A stretch of DNA of 64,000 nt from Neurospora tetraspora (lineage: Eukaryota; Ascomycota; Sordariomycetes; Sordariales; Sordariaceae): positions 3,381,001 to 3,445,000 of the forward strand of contig NW_026944385.1 of NCBI RefSeq assembly GCF_033439725.1, given 5' to 3'. Numbering within the stretch: the stretch's first letter is position 1; every line of letters starts with the position of its first letter. The notes beneath the pieces were generated by a model. It saw only the letters and a program-made list of their open reading frames with translations. It ran no database searches and had not been told where the DNA came from. Shown here piece after piece: positions 1-11,257 of the stretch. A program made the position numbers and the translations under genes.

Positions 1-605
1 ATTTTGCGCGAGACAAACATGTTGGCCCACGGCTCGTCCGAGTCATCGAGGGCAGTGCCAACAGAGGAATCGGCGCTGGCTATGAGACCCATGCGTTCGA
101 GTTTTGGTATGAGATTCCTCCCGCGCAGGACGCCGTCCTTCTTGATGCGAATCTTCCAGTCACCACGCGGGCGGCCGGCGGTGGGCGTGGACTTGGAAGC
201 CTCGGTGTGTAGGATGGGCGAAGGGGCGGGCTGGTGGAAGTACCAGTACAGGGTAACCCACAGCATCATGGCGATCTGTCGCGTCGGGCTGGCGGCCGGC
301 TTAAAGTCGCTGCTAGCAGGCATCGAAACCGAGGAGATGAACAGGCTGTCATTCTGGAGCGTGGGCTTGGTATACGAGTGTATGGCTGGTTTCGACTCGG
401 CGCCGTGTTCGTCGCCCTCCTTGGCGTCGTGGCTGGAAGAATCGCCGGGCTTGCGATCATCTTCGGTTTGTATGACAATGCTCCAGCCGGCGGGAATAGC
501 GTGTTGAGGAGTACTGAGTTCGTGGGATTTGAAGAAGAGGCCGGCGAACACGGGAGTGACGCTGATGAGCTGCCCGTCGGGCAATCGGATGACTTGGGGT
601 CCCAT
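1..605 (-). CDS. Conserved hypothetical protein, 5' part (runs off window start)
   Basis: An open frame runs from an ATG at 605 on the minus strand to the window edge, about 201 codons with no stop, and its third positions are rich in C. The protein begins MGPQVIRLPDGQ. It contains an aromatic stretch (WVTLYWYFHQP), then a basic segment (WKIRIKKDGVLRGRNLIPKLERMG) best described as a short K/R-rich block, and ends in the window with EPWANMFVSRK. I see no signal peptide; the WVTLYWYF stretch is too short to be a clear membrane span. The ATG was chosen because it opens the longest frame with coding-like composition; the region 606-720 upstream is unrelated in this frame. I do not recognise the family. 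The rest of the gene lies outside the window, so function is left open. Confidence 0.7.
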   Translation of the reverse strand, partial: MGPQVIRLPDGQLISVTPVFAGLFFKSHELSTPQHAIPAGWSIVIQTEDDRKPGDSSSHDAKEGDEHGAESKPAIHSYTKPTLQNDSLFISSVSMPASSDFKPAASPTRQIAMMLWVTLYWYFHQPAPSPILHTEASKSTPTAGRPRGDWKIRIKKDGVLRGRNLIPKLERMGLIASADSSVGTALDDSDEPWANMFVSRK

Positions 606-1516
606 CGGACCGAAATGGTCTGTCTCTGGATGGAAGAGGTAACTAAGATGTCAGTGTTTCGCAAGACAAGATGGAAGGCTGTCGTGAGGATTGTAGTCAA
701 GCGAAGCCGGCGAGGTGTTTGAAAGGCCGTCCGTTCGCGGGGTCAAGAGGAAGTGCGACAAACGTTGGACGATCAGCGTAGCAAAGCGGGCAGGGCAGCC
801 AGTTGAAATAGTGTGGGGTAAAAGGTGGGATAGGTAAGGATCGGTATCACTCCATGCCGGCTTGGATTAGGACATGGCGAGATGGCACGAGATATGTGGG
901 ATCATGGCCTGGCCATCTGGAGCTTTTGGGTTTATGATGTCTGACCAAAGGCCCTCGGCTAATACATGTTCTCTCAGGTATCCCATGATGCCTTTTCCGT
1001 GAAAGGTAAGAGCAGCAGGGACGGAGCATCCAATTTTTCCTAGAAGTTGAAAGGACGGGAGCGACATCCCATTTTCGTGGTTTCCTCATTTATTTCATCG
1101 TCGTTCAATGGATTCCACTTTTGGATGGCGATCGGAGGGGCAAGAAGGGCACCGTTGGAAAGCTCCATCCTGGTCATGATCCAAGCTCACTTTAGCCCCA
1201 CTGTTAATAGGATATCTCCGATAAGGTGAGATAACGAGGTGAGTTCTCATCAAATTAGTAGCTGTCTAACTGAGCGACAGGGACAGCTGGGTCAGACCAC
1301 ATTGCACACGTCATGGCGTGGTTGATGCACGGCAGCACTGAGTCTTTTCCCCACCGTTCCCTTGCCGTTATCCGAAGACACCGACCTATTTTGCGCCTGG
1401 CATTCAGCCATCAATTGTATCAGATTATTTCAACTAAAATTAACATCCCGTCCAATGATCCGATCGTGTGTGACTCCAATGTCCGCTTGCTTCTAGGTAT
1501 ACAATTTTGCCCGGGT
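606..1516. other. Intergenic spacer
   Basis: This spacer lies between the 5' end of the truncated gene on the left and the stop codon of MCU. It should hold the promoter and 5' leader of the left gene and the 3' untranslated region of MCU. Short frames on both strands lack coding composition. I see no repeat or RNA gene. Confidence 0.5.
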
Positions 1517-3080
1517 TTATGAATCTCCCGACTCCTTCTTCGACTCCTTCTCCTTGTTGCGTTTCCTCTTTTCATCCTCGGTGAATTTCTCGTCCTTCTC
1601 CTTCTCGATCGACCGGTGTTCGTCGTCTTTCCTTGTCGTCTCTTCATCGAGGACTTCCTTTACGTCTTCACCAACGTCGCGCGTCTCGTCCCAGTCAACG
1701 TCGTATTCAACCGCAATCACTCTGATCTCCCTCCTCAGCGCATTTGCGTCCTGCACTAACTGCTCCCACCGATCAATGTCGAAGCCCTTCATCTCGTACA
1801 AGGCGTGCTGCCTTCTCGAAACCGTCACATTCATGGCAGCCTTGTAGCTAAGGTCCTTGTTGATGTAGAGGAACCACAGGTAACCGCCCATGATGGTCGT
1901 CAGTCCCGCCAAATACGTCACCGGCTCGACCAGATCCCAGCCGAACTCGGTATGGAACGTCACATAGTACACCACTCCCCACCACCCAGCAAGCAGGCCA
2001 AACCCGCCCTTGGCTAGGCGATGTGCGCTCCGGTGTGCCAAAAGATCGCACTCGTGCTTGATCTTGGCCAACCCATCGATCTCGGAGCTCATCTTACGCA
2101 GACGCTGGCGCATGTAATATGTCCGGTCCCCGAACGAGGGAACACTCACGCGCATCTCGATGTTATACCCTTCGATTTCGACTGCAAACTCTCGGCCGCG
2201 CGCTGCGTCCCGAATAAAGTCGCCCATCTCGGTACTACTGCTCCACCGCACCCATTTCTTATCTTCGGAACTCCGCTTGGGGCCTAGGTGGCCAAGTCCG
2301 GAATATGAGGCCACGTGTGACATGTTGGTATTGTACTCGCTAGGCTCTCCGCCATTGTCTTTGGATCTCGCTTCGGAGCGGCTCGTGGGTTTCTGGTCAC
2401 CTTGTTCTGAATCTTCGGCTCGGAAGTAAACGTTGGGAATTTTCTCCTTGCCATTTTCCATCACAGGCGGAAGCTCGGCTTGGATCAGGCGTTCGACGTA
2501 GGAAAGTGGCTGTTGTGGGTGTATAAGCAGAGCGAGTGGCTGGATTTCGCTGTTGAGTGATATCGAACGGCCGTACTCATTGCTATGGCTATTGTTCTCT
2601 TGGTCTTTCTCGACACGAAGGGGTAGAGGAAGGATGAGTTTGAGGAGACGAGTCGGCGTTGTTAGGAGCTTGCCTAGCGAGAAAGATGATCAGTGATAAG
2701 CACTTGGGTTCTGAGTAACGCATTCTCCATGTCTGCAATTGCTTACCTTTTGCTATGGGTTCGGCACTATCTCCATTGCCTTGGACCGGAGGCTTATCGG
2801 CACCTTCGCGATGCCATGGGCGTCTTACTTGTTGCTCGCGCGCCCTAACCTCCTCTTCGTGTTCATCAAGTCGCTTCTGGTTCAGCTTTTTGGCTTTTGC
2901 TTCGGCTTCTGTTTCCCTGGTCTTCTGCGACACCGAGGTAGAGGCTTGTCTCAGTGCGACAATGGGTATCCTAGGACGGTGGGAGGTGAGATTTGTCTGC
3001 GGTGATTCAAGGCACCAGCGGGCCAGAGTGTTGGGAGATCGCATCAAGCGGCATTGCAGCCGCATGCGCACGCAGTTCAT
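1517..3080 (-). CDS. mcu: Mitochondrial calcium uniporter pore subunit MCU
   Basis: Two exons, 2747-3080 and 1517-2673, join across a 73-bp intron (GTAAGC...TAG) to give 496 residues. MCU forms the Ca2+-selective pore of the inner mitochondrial membrane. The pore motif WDLVEPVTY lies at about residues 357-365 (W357, D358, E361), flanked by two hydrophobic helices at about 335-352 and 365-381. This is the family's two-helix hairpin with the acidic selectivity ring. The N-terminus is rich in R and S and poor in acidic residues, as expected for a mitochondrial presequence, and the matrix domain includes [20 protein letters not shown] across the splice join. The C-terminal tail is a long charged K/E coiled coil. 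The start at 3080 (MNCVRMRLQ) was preferred to an ATG 33 bp upstream because it gives the better presequence; the alternative would add 11 residues. Length is near that of characterised fungal MCUs. Confidence 0.93.
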
Positions 3081-4577
3081 AGTCGCAGTCGGTCTGTATG
3101 TATATGCAAGCAAAGGTCGTTAAATGTTGGTTTGCGTAGGTAGGAGGGAGAGACTATTTAGGATATTGGCAACGGCAATTGAGTTGTCGCAAGGCGAGTC
3201 GTGGTAATGATGGTGATAAGGTAGGACTTAAACTACTAAGAAAAGTCTAAAACGAGAAGAAGAGTAGGTGGGAGAATAGTTGGGACGAACACCGATAGAC
3301 GGGATCAAAGACGACTCCAAATCCGAAACAGCCCTGTCCAAGCAAGGACCTTGGATTCAGCAACCGACACAACGGTCCTCACTGAAAGCTGGCTCGACCC
3401 AGGAATAGATGCAGTGACGTCATTGCGTCTGCCACTCACGCAAAGCTTAATCAAATGTACCCCTGCCGAGCCCGCTGTACTGTTAAGTGATGTTCCAGAC
3501 TCTGCCCCACTACAGCGTATCTCTAATCACGCTAACCGACGACGTGCTGCTTCATCTCGTCATCTTCTTTCTCTTTCACCCAACTCACAACAATCTTCTC
3601 AACATCTACACCCCAAACTCTTTGGTGGACGCGATTGTTACCCGGGAACCACGGTGTCGGAAGTGTAATATCTCTTCAGGTTCCACACACTTATGTGATG
3701 CCAAACGATCCGGGATGCCCGGTGTCCCCGAAGCCCGACTCCGGCAAGTGAAGGCGCTCAATGACACTCCCAAGTCAAGAAGGACGACATGAATTGCCAA
3801 ACACCTGACGCTTCGGCGTACCAATTTCAACCATACAGCAAACAGTCTAATATCCTCCTTGGCACAACCGATTTCCAAAGACGATGATAAGCCCGATCTA
3901 TACACGCTGCTCTCGAGTGGGAGTGGGCGTTCGCGTGTCACAGGCCGTGGGCCGTGGCCGTCGAGAATAGGCAGATCAAGATCTGCACTCCGCGTTGATC
4001 ACCTCCGAACCCATGGCTTCACGTGCTGGCCACGCTTATAAGTCCCACTTCCTCCTACGCATCTATCCGACGATAGCAGACGAAAAAGCTCAGCGGAAAC
4101 AACTCCGAGTAACGGGGAATGTCATGCCCGGGAATCCATCCCCCTCGGATTATCATAGGCACACTGTCATGATGGCTGTCCGAGACTCCCACGGGGTATT
4201 GTTGGCCTAGAGGACAACCCCTTGGCCAATTTGGTTATCAGTGGCCATGCTTGCCAAGCAGTTCTCATACTACCAAGGAACTATGCTTCAAACGAAAAGC
4301 AAGCAAACTTTCACCATCAGTCCAGACGGAGGGTAGTCCTTCGCACATTCGTGATACCATGACCCAGCATTTCTCCTCCTGGCCACTGGCATTGTGTGCA
4401 AGATTCCTTGTGAGACACAGATTATCCTCAATAGGGCCCCGTGCCAATGAGCCATGCCCTGTTTATCACTCGAGATTCAACTCTTAGTCTAGTAATTGGG
4501 CAAGGCACCAGTACCGACTCCCCAATCTAGCACACTTTCTAAAGCGCTGTCTTAGGCCTTAGTCAAAATATCCCATT
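3081..4577. other. Divergent intergenic region
   Basis: About 1.5 kb separates the divergent starts of MCU and the membrane-protein gene, so it must hold both promoters. Open frames here are short, discontinuous and without coding bias. I see no transposon ends, tRNA or tandem repeat. Confidence 0.5.
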
Positions 4578-6344
4578 ATGGCACTCCCAAATACCTCCCA
4601 CCACACGATGCCTATCTTTGAGAGGCAAAATTTTCGATTCGGCCGGTCAGAGAGCAACGCAGGCGGTCCCACGGTATCTGTAGGACCGGAAATCATCATT
4701 GCCGACTGGTTGCTGGTCTGCGTGTCGGCTTTGTTCTTTGGCCTCCGCATTTACAGCAAGTTTCTGCGGAAAACATCTTTGTGGTGGGACGATCATGTTC
4801 TCGTTGTCGCCTGGGTAAGCTACCTACGTGCCCCTACACTTGCATCCTCAATGCCTGGAACACTTTTGGAGGTCTTGTTACCCACTGACCTCTCTAACCT
4901 CTTTTCCATGATACGTAGCTTTGCCTCATACTCGATGCCATTGTCAACACCATCAACATTCGTCTTGGCTTCGGGAAACACAGGGACAACATAAAGCACG
5001 ACCACCTCAAGCATATCAATACTCTCACGCGCCTCTCCACCACGGCAATGATGCTGGGTGCTGTCTGGAGCAAGACTTCATTTGGCCTGACTGTTTTACG
5101 CCTTATACGGGACAGAGCAAAGGTTAGGGCACTGGTCTTGATCATCATTGCAACCATGAACTCGTTCATAATCTTCAACGTGGTAGCGGTATGGGTACAA
5201 TGTGGAGTTGACGACAATGGGAATTTAGAAGACAAAACATACTGCTTGAGCAAGAAATTCACGGTTTCTTCTATGATGTTCGCTGGAAGTGAGTATCAAG
5301 ACCCCTGACAGACGGCCAGATATTCTCGGCTCCGTTATGCTGATCCCTTTTGTGCAGTATACTCAGGTCTAATGGACGTTGTGCTTGCAATCTTGCCCTG
5401 GTGTCTGATATGGAGCCTGCACATGCAACGAAAGGAGAAGATTGGAATCGGTATTGCCATGAGCATGGGTCTCTTGTAAGCGAACTCACAACTCCCCCCC
5501 CCATGCCAGTTCCAAATCTAACCGCAGTGTCTCTCCCGGCAGTGCAGCATGCACAGCGTTCATCAAATGCTCCAAGATTCCGGAGATGATGAGTCGTGAC
5601 TTCTCTTGTTAGTGGCTCTTCGCCTTAAACCACACAGTCCCCGTCAAATAACCCCCTCTCCCCTTCTGCCATAACTTCTACACTTGATACTCATATACGT
5701 CTCCTGAATATTTAGACCACGGGTACAGACTCATCATCTGGGGCGCCGCCGAAGTAGCCACAACCATCTGCGCAGCCTCCATCCCACAATTCCGCGTGTT
5801 AGCCCGCGAAGTCGTCATCATCACGCATCGGAGGCACGAAGAAAACACCCACGGGCATCAGTTGCAGCAGCACCATCAGCAGCACCACATAATTCGGCTA
5901 GAAAAACACACTGAAGCAAGCCATGATTCTGGTTCTGGCTCTGGGGCCGGTGCTGGTGCGGTTAATACCCCAGGGCCAGTGACACTCCAGCCACGGCCAT
6001 CAATGACAACCGTCCAAGTGACCTCCTCCGGGTACGCACCCACATCCACGACGGTGGCCACGGCTGATAATCGGTCAAACAACTCGAGCGTTAGCAGCTA
6101 TACGGGACTACTTAGGGGTGTCTTTGAGGTTGGTGTTGAACGGACCCAGAGCAAGAGCAAGAAGCAGGAGCGGGAGCGGGAGCGGGAGCAGGACGGACAT
6201 GGACATCCACATCCACATACCAATGTCCCTCGAGGAATGGGGATTTTGCAGACGCAGGAGGTTAAGGTTCAGGTGCATGATAGGGATGTGGATTTGCGCG
6301 AACTGGGATTAAATTCTGGCAAGATGGGAGATTTTAAACACTAA
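4578..6344 (+). CDS. Seven-helix integral membrane protein, fungal rhodopsin-fold (PTH11-related) family
   Basis: Five exons (4578-4814, 4919-5288, 5358-5475, 5543-5607, 5716-6344) join in frame to 393 residues. The first two thirds contain successive hydrophobic segments: IIIADWLLVCVSALFFGLRIY, a helix ending ILDAIVNTINIRLGFG, LVLIIIATMNSFIIFNVVAVW, MDVVLAILPWCLIWSL, a short segment around MSMGLFAACTAF, and YRLIIWGAAEVATTICAASIP. The DDH after the first helix, the LPW in the fifth and the WGAAE(V/I) in the last are typical of the large fungal family of rhodopsin-like membrane proteins often found as PTH11-type receptors. No CFEM cysteine domain precedes the helices. The cytoplasmic tail is hydrophilic with H/Q-rich and G/A/S-rich runs and a repeated RE(R)E block from simple-sequence DNA. 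Ligand and pathway are unknown; a sensory role is inferred from family membership only. Confidence 0.8.
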
Positions 6345-7555
6345 TAATGGGGGAGAAAAGGATTGGACCTTGGGCTGGAGGGGAAGGAGATACGGTATAT
6401 ACATCACAGGGAGTTCACTTCATTTCATAGGTATTGGGACTTACGTAGGTAAGAAAGAGACTGTCTTAATTTCGTTCACATTCGACCTTTGACCTCCTGA
6501 GTCTCCTGGAGTCCTGAACTTTCACCAACCGTCCTTAACGTACCTTATGTGAGACCCTCAAACCACCCCAACGCGCCTTGCGCCATATCAGTCTCCGGCC
6601 CCGGTTCCGAGCTCAGGCCGTGGCACTTCGGATGGCACACCGTACGGGGAGGAGAGGGGTGCAGCTTCCGGTCAATTGACAGATCGAGACCCCCGGACGT
6701 TCAAGGCGGCTCTTACAATCTAAATCCAGTCAGATCAGATGGCTGTATGGTTATGGGAAACGTTCGAAAATTAAACGTCCGAAAGCAATTTACTGTCAAT
6801 TGACCGTCACCTGTCATGTAGCAGGTTCCGAGACGTTGGAAAGAACGAACGTTTATTAATCGTAAACAATCCAATTCCCGTTCGTAAAATAAGTAACGGA
6901 CGGTCAATTGACCGGAAGCTGCACCCCCCTCCTCCCCGTATAGCACCACAAACCTAAGTAGCTCTCAGATCCACGAAACGAGGAAAAAAAAGGGAAAAAA
7001 GAAAATGAAGGGTGGAACGAAGAAGTTGCGAGGGAAGCCAAGCCAAGAGGGCCCCTAAGCGTAAAGGTTGCAGAAAGCAAGAACAGACCCGAAAACAGCA
7101 CAAGTGAAGAGGGTGGAGGAAAGAGCGATGCATCGAACTGTGAGATCATGATGTTAATTTTCCAATTTCCATCATTAAGAAGTGGAAGGTGCAAAATAGG
7201 CAGAATTCAGAGGATGAAATGGGGTTCTCACTAAAAGATTCATTAAACTTCTCTAGCTCTTTCCTCTTTTATGTGTGAGCGTGAGAGTCCCGCCTTACAC
7301 CTTCCGTATCTTGACAAACTGCCCGAGGAGCATCGTCTTCATCTGGCACTCGAAGACTTTGCTGGTCGTCACTGACCGACCTAAAGTTGCGCACCAGGGC
7401 TCGAAGGCTGGAACGAATAAACATCCATCGCAGGTCAAAATCATTGAATTGATGTATCTCTCGACATATTATGTAGTCACGTTAAATGACTTAAAGCTGT
7501 GGAGATGGCGAACATCAACACAGCACCTCGCGGTAAACCCTGGATCAAGTACGAA
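6345..7555. other. Convergent intergenic region containing an inverted-repeat element
   Basis: The stop codons of the membrane-protein gene and the acidic 2EXR gene face each other across 1.2 kb. Apart from the 298-bp element listed separately, it holds A-rich and pyrimidine-rich untranslated-type sequence and no convincing frame. Confidence 0.5.
6643..6940. mobile_element. MITE-like element with 38-bp terminal inverted repeats and TA flanks
   Basis: The sequence at 6643-6680 is the reverse complement of 6903-6940 with one mismatch in 38 bases. Outer ends read TACGGGGAGG and CCTCCCCGTA, so each end carries TA, consistent with a TA target duplication around an element at 6645-6938. The perfect palindrome GTCAATTGAC marks the inner edge of each repeat (6671-6680, 6903-6912) and occurs once more internally (6795-6804). 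The 298-bp unit has no open frame. TA duplication and long terminal repeats suggest a non-autonomous Tc1/mariner/pogo-type element; that class assignment is inference, since no transposase is present. Confidence 0.8.
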
Positions 7556-9949
7556 CTAATACTCATCATCTTCTTCATCCTCCTCCTCCTCGTCCGCCAT
7601 ATCCATAATGAGGCCGCCTTCACCTTCATCTCCATCCTCCTCATCTTCATCCGATATCTCATTGCCCTCTTCGTCATCCTGGAAATCCGCATAGTTCCGC
7701 GCATCGTAATCATCCCCGCTGACATCCCCTCCTTCCTCCTCATCATCGTCGTCGCCATCGTCATCGTCGTCGCCATCGTCATCCGAGTCCGGGATAGTAT
7801 TATTTCGACGATGGAGTTCCAGCTTCTCCGCGAGAGTCAGAGGCCTGGCGGGGGCTTCGTCATCGTCTTCTGCTTCCGAGGAGTCGTCGCTACCGCTCGT
7901 GGAGGATTCGCTTTCTGCATCCTCGTCATCGTCATCATCTGTGTCGGAAGCTGGGGGCCGCAGTCCCCGACGAGATCTGATTTTCTTGGGCACTGGTGCC
8001 TCCTCCTCCTCCTCTTCCTCATCGTCTGACACAACTTTGTATCGATGCATGGCTTTCCGCTTGATTCGCCGCCTCGTCACCTCTTCTTCTTCATCGTCAT
8101 CGTCATCGTCATCCGAGATGACCACGGGGTGTTCAGGACTGTCACCTCCTGTGGAGCTCTCTCTTTGGTCTGCGTTCGACTCGTAATCCATCTGGTTGTT
8201 TCTGTCCTCCGCATCCTCGTCCTCGTCATCTGAAAGTACGACAGTAGCGCGGGCACGGCGGCGACTCTCTTTGCTAATACGCGCTGCTTTCCTGGGCGGT
8301 TCATCATGCTCCTCCTCCTCTTCCGAATCTGACTCCAAGACTCGTTTCCTACCAGAGCCGGCAGAGCGAGAGGGTCCAGCTCGGTGTGGTGAGGATGACT
8401 CTTCATCCATCGTCGAGGAATCCGACGGCTCTATGCTGGAGAAGCGAGCAGCGCCGCTTGGACCAAGGCGATGGTGTTGATGGGTGTTGTTCGCAGAATC
8501 AGACTCGTCATCGGAGTCGTCAAGGATTTCGATCGGGCCATCACGGCTATCATTTGAATGTCCTGCATGGGTTGGTCCTCCTTCTTCATCGCTCGAATCT
8601 TCTTCCTCTTGGTCGCTGTCATCTGCCACGACGACAAGATCATTTTCGCTTTCTGACCCCCCGTCCTCATCCTCGCTGATCTCCGAATCATCGATTCCTG
8701 AGCTTTCGTATTCATCCGGCTCCTCATCATCATGCTCGTCGTCTGACTCATTATCGGAGAAATTCCAGTCGGTGTTATTGTTTTGTTCTTTGACGAGCTT
8801 CTCAAAGCGCCGAAGGCCAGTTTCGAAAGAAAAGCGTATGAGGGGCTGAAATATGTTTTCTGTGTCGTCGAGTCCATTTTGGGTGCATAGCAGCGATCGC
8901 CAAACTTGTTCGCCTAGAGTTCCGGGAATGCTGTTGTCGATAGTGAACTCGCGGGTCTTGGAGGGTTTGCGCCAGCAATACATGTACTCAGCATCCTCTC
9001 CGACGCCCGGCTCCTCCTCTTCGGTCCGCACAAAATAATGGTAATCGTCTGTGTTCGCGCACCAGCGCAAAAACCTCGCCGGACAATCGGAATCGTCAAT
9101 AATGCAAAACGCCCTCCTCAACCGAGGGCATAAGTTGTGCAACACCTGTTCATATTCAAGCCGCTCCGGGGTCCAGCGGATATCGATGTGGCGGGCAAGA
9201 TCGACATCGAGCGCCAAGTTCCGGATCTGGTCCGAAAAGCCTGGTATTGGATGAAAGGGGGGAGAGGCTCTGCCGCCTAGAACTACGACGTCGTTCTTGC
9301 AATTCCAACGAATATTACTTTGGCCATCGCGGAAAGTGAGGACATCGGGAAATTTTTTGAGCACGTGCTCACGGCTTTCCTGATGAACAGCCAACATGAC
9401 ACGGACGGGAGCAGTTTGCTGCTCAAGAATATGGCTTTCCCAGATGTCACATGGTAGTTCTTCTTGGTCTCCTGGGGGAGGGATGATGCGGAACTCATAG
9501 ACGCGTGACTTTGCCGTCAGATCGGGGCAGAACATCTCCCAGATGCGCTGGCGAAGTTCATAAGGCAAGAGGCCGAACTTGGGGAAAGATTGATGATCGT
9601 TGCGCCTGGCTTGGCGAGAGTTCGGATATTCATGGATGTGTTCGGCAAGGTCGTCGTCATCGTGCTCCTCGTCGTCATCTTCATCCTCGCTTGAGTGGGA
9701 CTCACTTGCTTCGAGGTCGAGCATCGACGCCAGAAGCTGAATACCCCTACTGTTACGTGTCAAAACTTCTGAAGAAGATACCTCATCGCTGGAGTCGTCT
9801 GAGTCCGAAGAGGCATCCGAGTTAGATCCCGAATCAGAGCCGGAGTCGGACCCGGACTCGCTGTCATTGCTCGCGTCAGACTTGTGTTCCTCTTGGTCAG
9901 AGTGATGATCTTGATGGTCGGAATCATCCGACGAGAAGTCGGTAGCCAT
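7556..9949 (-). CDS. Highly acidic 2EXR-domain protein
   Basis: A single exon encodes 797 residues from the ATG at 9949 (MATDFSSDDSD). The frame stays open further upstream but without an ATG in good context and with unlike composition, so that part was left out. After a Ser/Asp/Glu-rich head (residues 1-120) comes a 2EXR domain at about 122-225: FPKFGLLPYELRQRIWEMF, then a conserved strand RVYEFRIIPPPG, AVHQESREHVLKKF and FRDGQSNIRWNCKNDVVVLGG. 2EXR is an F-box-like fold expanded in fungi; its ligands are mostly unknown. From about residue 420 the protein is dominated by D/E/S runs broken by short basic patches (RKRVLES, PRKAARISK, RRRIKRKAMHRYK) that resemble nuclear localisation signals. 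A nuclear chromatin or nucleolar role is inference from the acidic tail. Confidence 0.82.
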   Translation of the reverse strand: MATDFSSDDSDHQDHHSDQEEHKSDASNDSESGSDSGSDSGSNSDASSDSDDSSDEVSSSEVLTRNSRGIQLLASMLDLEASESHSSEDEDDDEEHDDDDLAEHIHEYPNSRQARRNDHQSFPKFGLLPYELRQRIWEMFCPDLTAKSRVYEFRIIPPPGDQEELPCDIWESHILEQQTAPVRVMLAVHQESREHVLKKFPDVLTFRDGQSNIRWNCKNDVVVLGGRASPPFHPIPGFSDQIRNLALDVDLARHIDIRWTPERLEYEQVLHNLCPRLRRAFCIIDDSDCPARFLRWCANTDDYHYFVRTEEEEPGVGEDAEYMYCWRKPSKTREFTIDNSIPGTLGEQVWRSLLCTQNGLDDTENIFQPLIRFSFETGLRRFEKLVKEQNNNTDWNFSDNESDDEHDDEEPDEYESSGIDDSEISEDEDGGSESENDLVVVADDSDQEEEDSSDEEGGPTHAGHSNDSRDGPIEILDDSDDESDSANNTHQHHRLGPSGAARFSSIEPSDSSTMDEESSSPHRAGPSRSAGSGRKRVLESDSEEEEEHDEPPRKAARISKESRRRARATVVLSDDEDEDAEDRNNQMDYESNADQRESSTGGDSPEHPVVISDDDDDDDEEEEVTRRRIKRKAMHRYKVVSDDEEEEEEEAPVPKKIRSRRGLRPPASDTDDDDDEDAESESSTSGSDDSSEAEDDDEAPARPLTLAEKLELHRRNNTIPDSDDDGDDDDDGDDDDEEEGGDVSGDDYDARNYADFQDDEEGNEISDEDEEDGDEGEGGLIMDMADEEEEDEEDDEY

Positions 9950-11257
9950 TTCGAATAACCCTGACTGGCTGGGCAACAGAGGCGCGTGTTGTGTGTTGGC
10001 TTTGTGATGTTGATGTCCTGGATGTTGTTGTGGAATGTTGTTGGTGCAGCAGGCGTGCAGCAAAAGAGGTACTCGTGTAAGTGGGGCCCCCGTCAGATCT
10101 GAAAGGTTAAATCCCTGAAAACGGAGCCTGCCGGGACGCTGGTAGGGGTTCGTACAGTAAAATACAGTGACGGGAATGCATGGAGTTCTGCCGGGGTGGT
10201 GCACGGTTGCACTCAGCCCACTGAGGACAGTGCGTTTACTGGGGAAGGTGCTACTGGAGCTTCAGCACTTCAACATCGAGTTCAGGGCCGCGGGCGGTGG
10301 GAACCTTGATGGTCGTCTGCACTTCAGGATCCTGCCTGCCAAACTCAGCCTGAACTCCAATAACAGACACCATGCGTCTATCGTATCGTGACCAGGGATA
10401 TTTTGGTTCGAACATTGGCTTCAAAACACTATATATCTAAGCAGAAAGCCAGCAGACACCTTTATCTGAGGACAGTTCCCGTGTTAGAAGGATTGTCGAC
10501 CCACAGCCCCTCCCAAACCACCAAGTCGTGTGACTGCCTTCAACAATCCGAGCCTAAGCAAGGGAGGAGGAACCATTACCAAATTTGAACATGTCTCTAG
10601 AGGGCACTTGAAACTGAGCATCAAAGCGCCTACCTAAGGTAGCTACTATAGTAGTAGGTGGCATCTTACGCTCCTGCTGAACTTCGCCGCCTGCTGCCAT
10701 GAACCTTCTTTCAACGAACAACCTTCCCCCCCAACCTCAATATCACTTGGCGGGTGGCTCCGTCTTGTTCCACACCCCTGGCCACGAGCCTGAGGAATCC
10801 CAAGGCATAGAGAGCTAGTCTAAGGGGACAGCACAATCACCAGGCTGATTCAGGTATAACGCAGTGTTTACGTACGGCCCACACTTGGATGTCCGGGGTG
10901 ATATCCCCATTCCCTCAACAGACGGGACTTGCAGCTGCGGACCGCACTTGGATATATTCCGGGGTGTTTGCCTCTGAACGTAGGTAGGTAGGGAATGTCC
11001 CAAGATGGATGAGCCGCGAGGCCACAACAGCAAACCAAAAGGTTCCATGGGTGGATACTTCCTATAAACGGCCGTCAGGAAGGACGGGGGATTGAATGGT
11101 CCTGGGCTTGCTTCTGCCCCAAAGGGCTCCAAAGAGATCTGCTCTGATCGCGGTTCAGCAAGCCAGAATCGATGGATGGCATTATCACCACAGCATAGCA
11201 TAGCATAGCATAGCATAGCCATGGATGGACCTCTAGACCGAACTGAACCACCGTGGT
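9950..11257. other. Intergenic spacer with short direct repeats
   Basis: This region lies upstream of the acidic 2EXR gene and downstream of YVH1. It contains two imperfect copies of a CACTTGGAT...CCGGGGTG motif near 10878 and 10946, and a pentanucleotide repeat near the YVH1 end (separate entry). No gene is supported. Confidence 0.45.
11192..11219. repeat. AGCAT pentanucleotide microsatellite
   Basis: Five complete head-to-tail copies of AGCAT plus a partial sixth, about 40 bp beyond the YVH1 stop codon, probably within its 3' untranslated region. Confidence 0.9.

Noticed and set aside
266-700. Minus-strand 144-codon frame
   Set aside because: Overlaps the better supported frame starting at 605, which continues to the window edge with consistent third-position bias.
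7499-8029. Plus-strand hydrophobic I/V-rich open frame resembling membrane helices
   Set aside because: It is antisense to GAT/GAC/GAG repeats coding the Asp/Glu tracts of the 2EXR protein; ATC/GTC codons on the opposite strand mimic helices.
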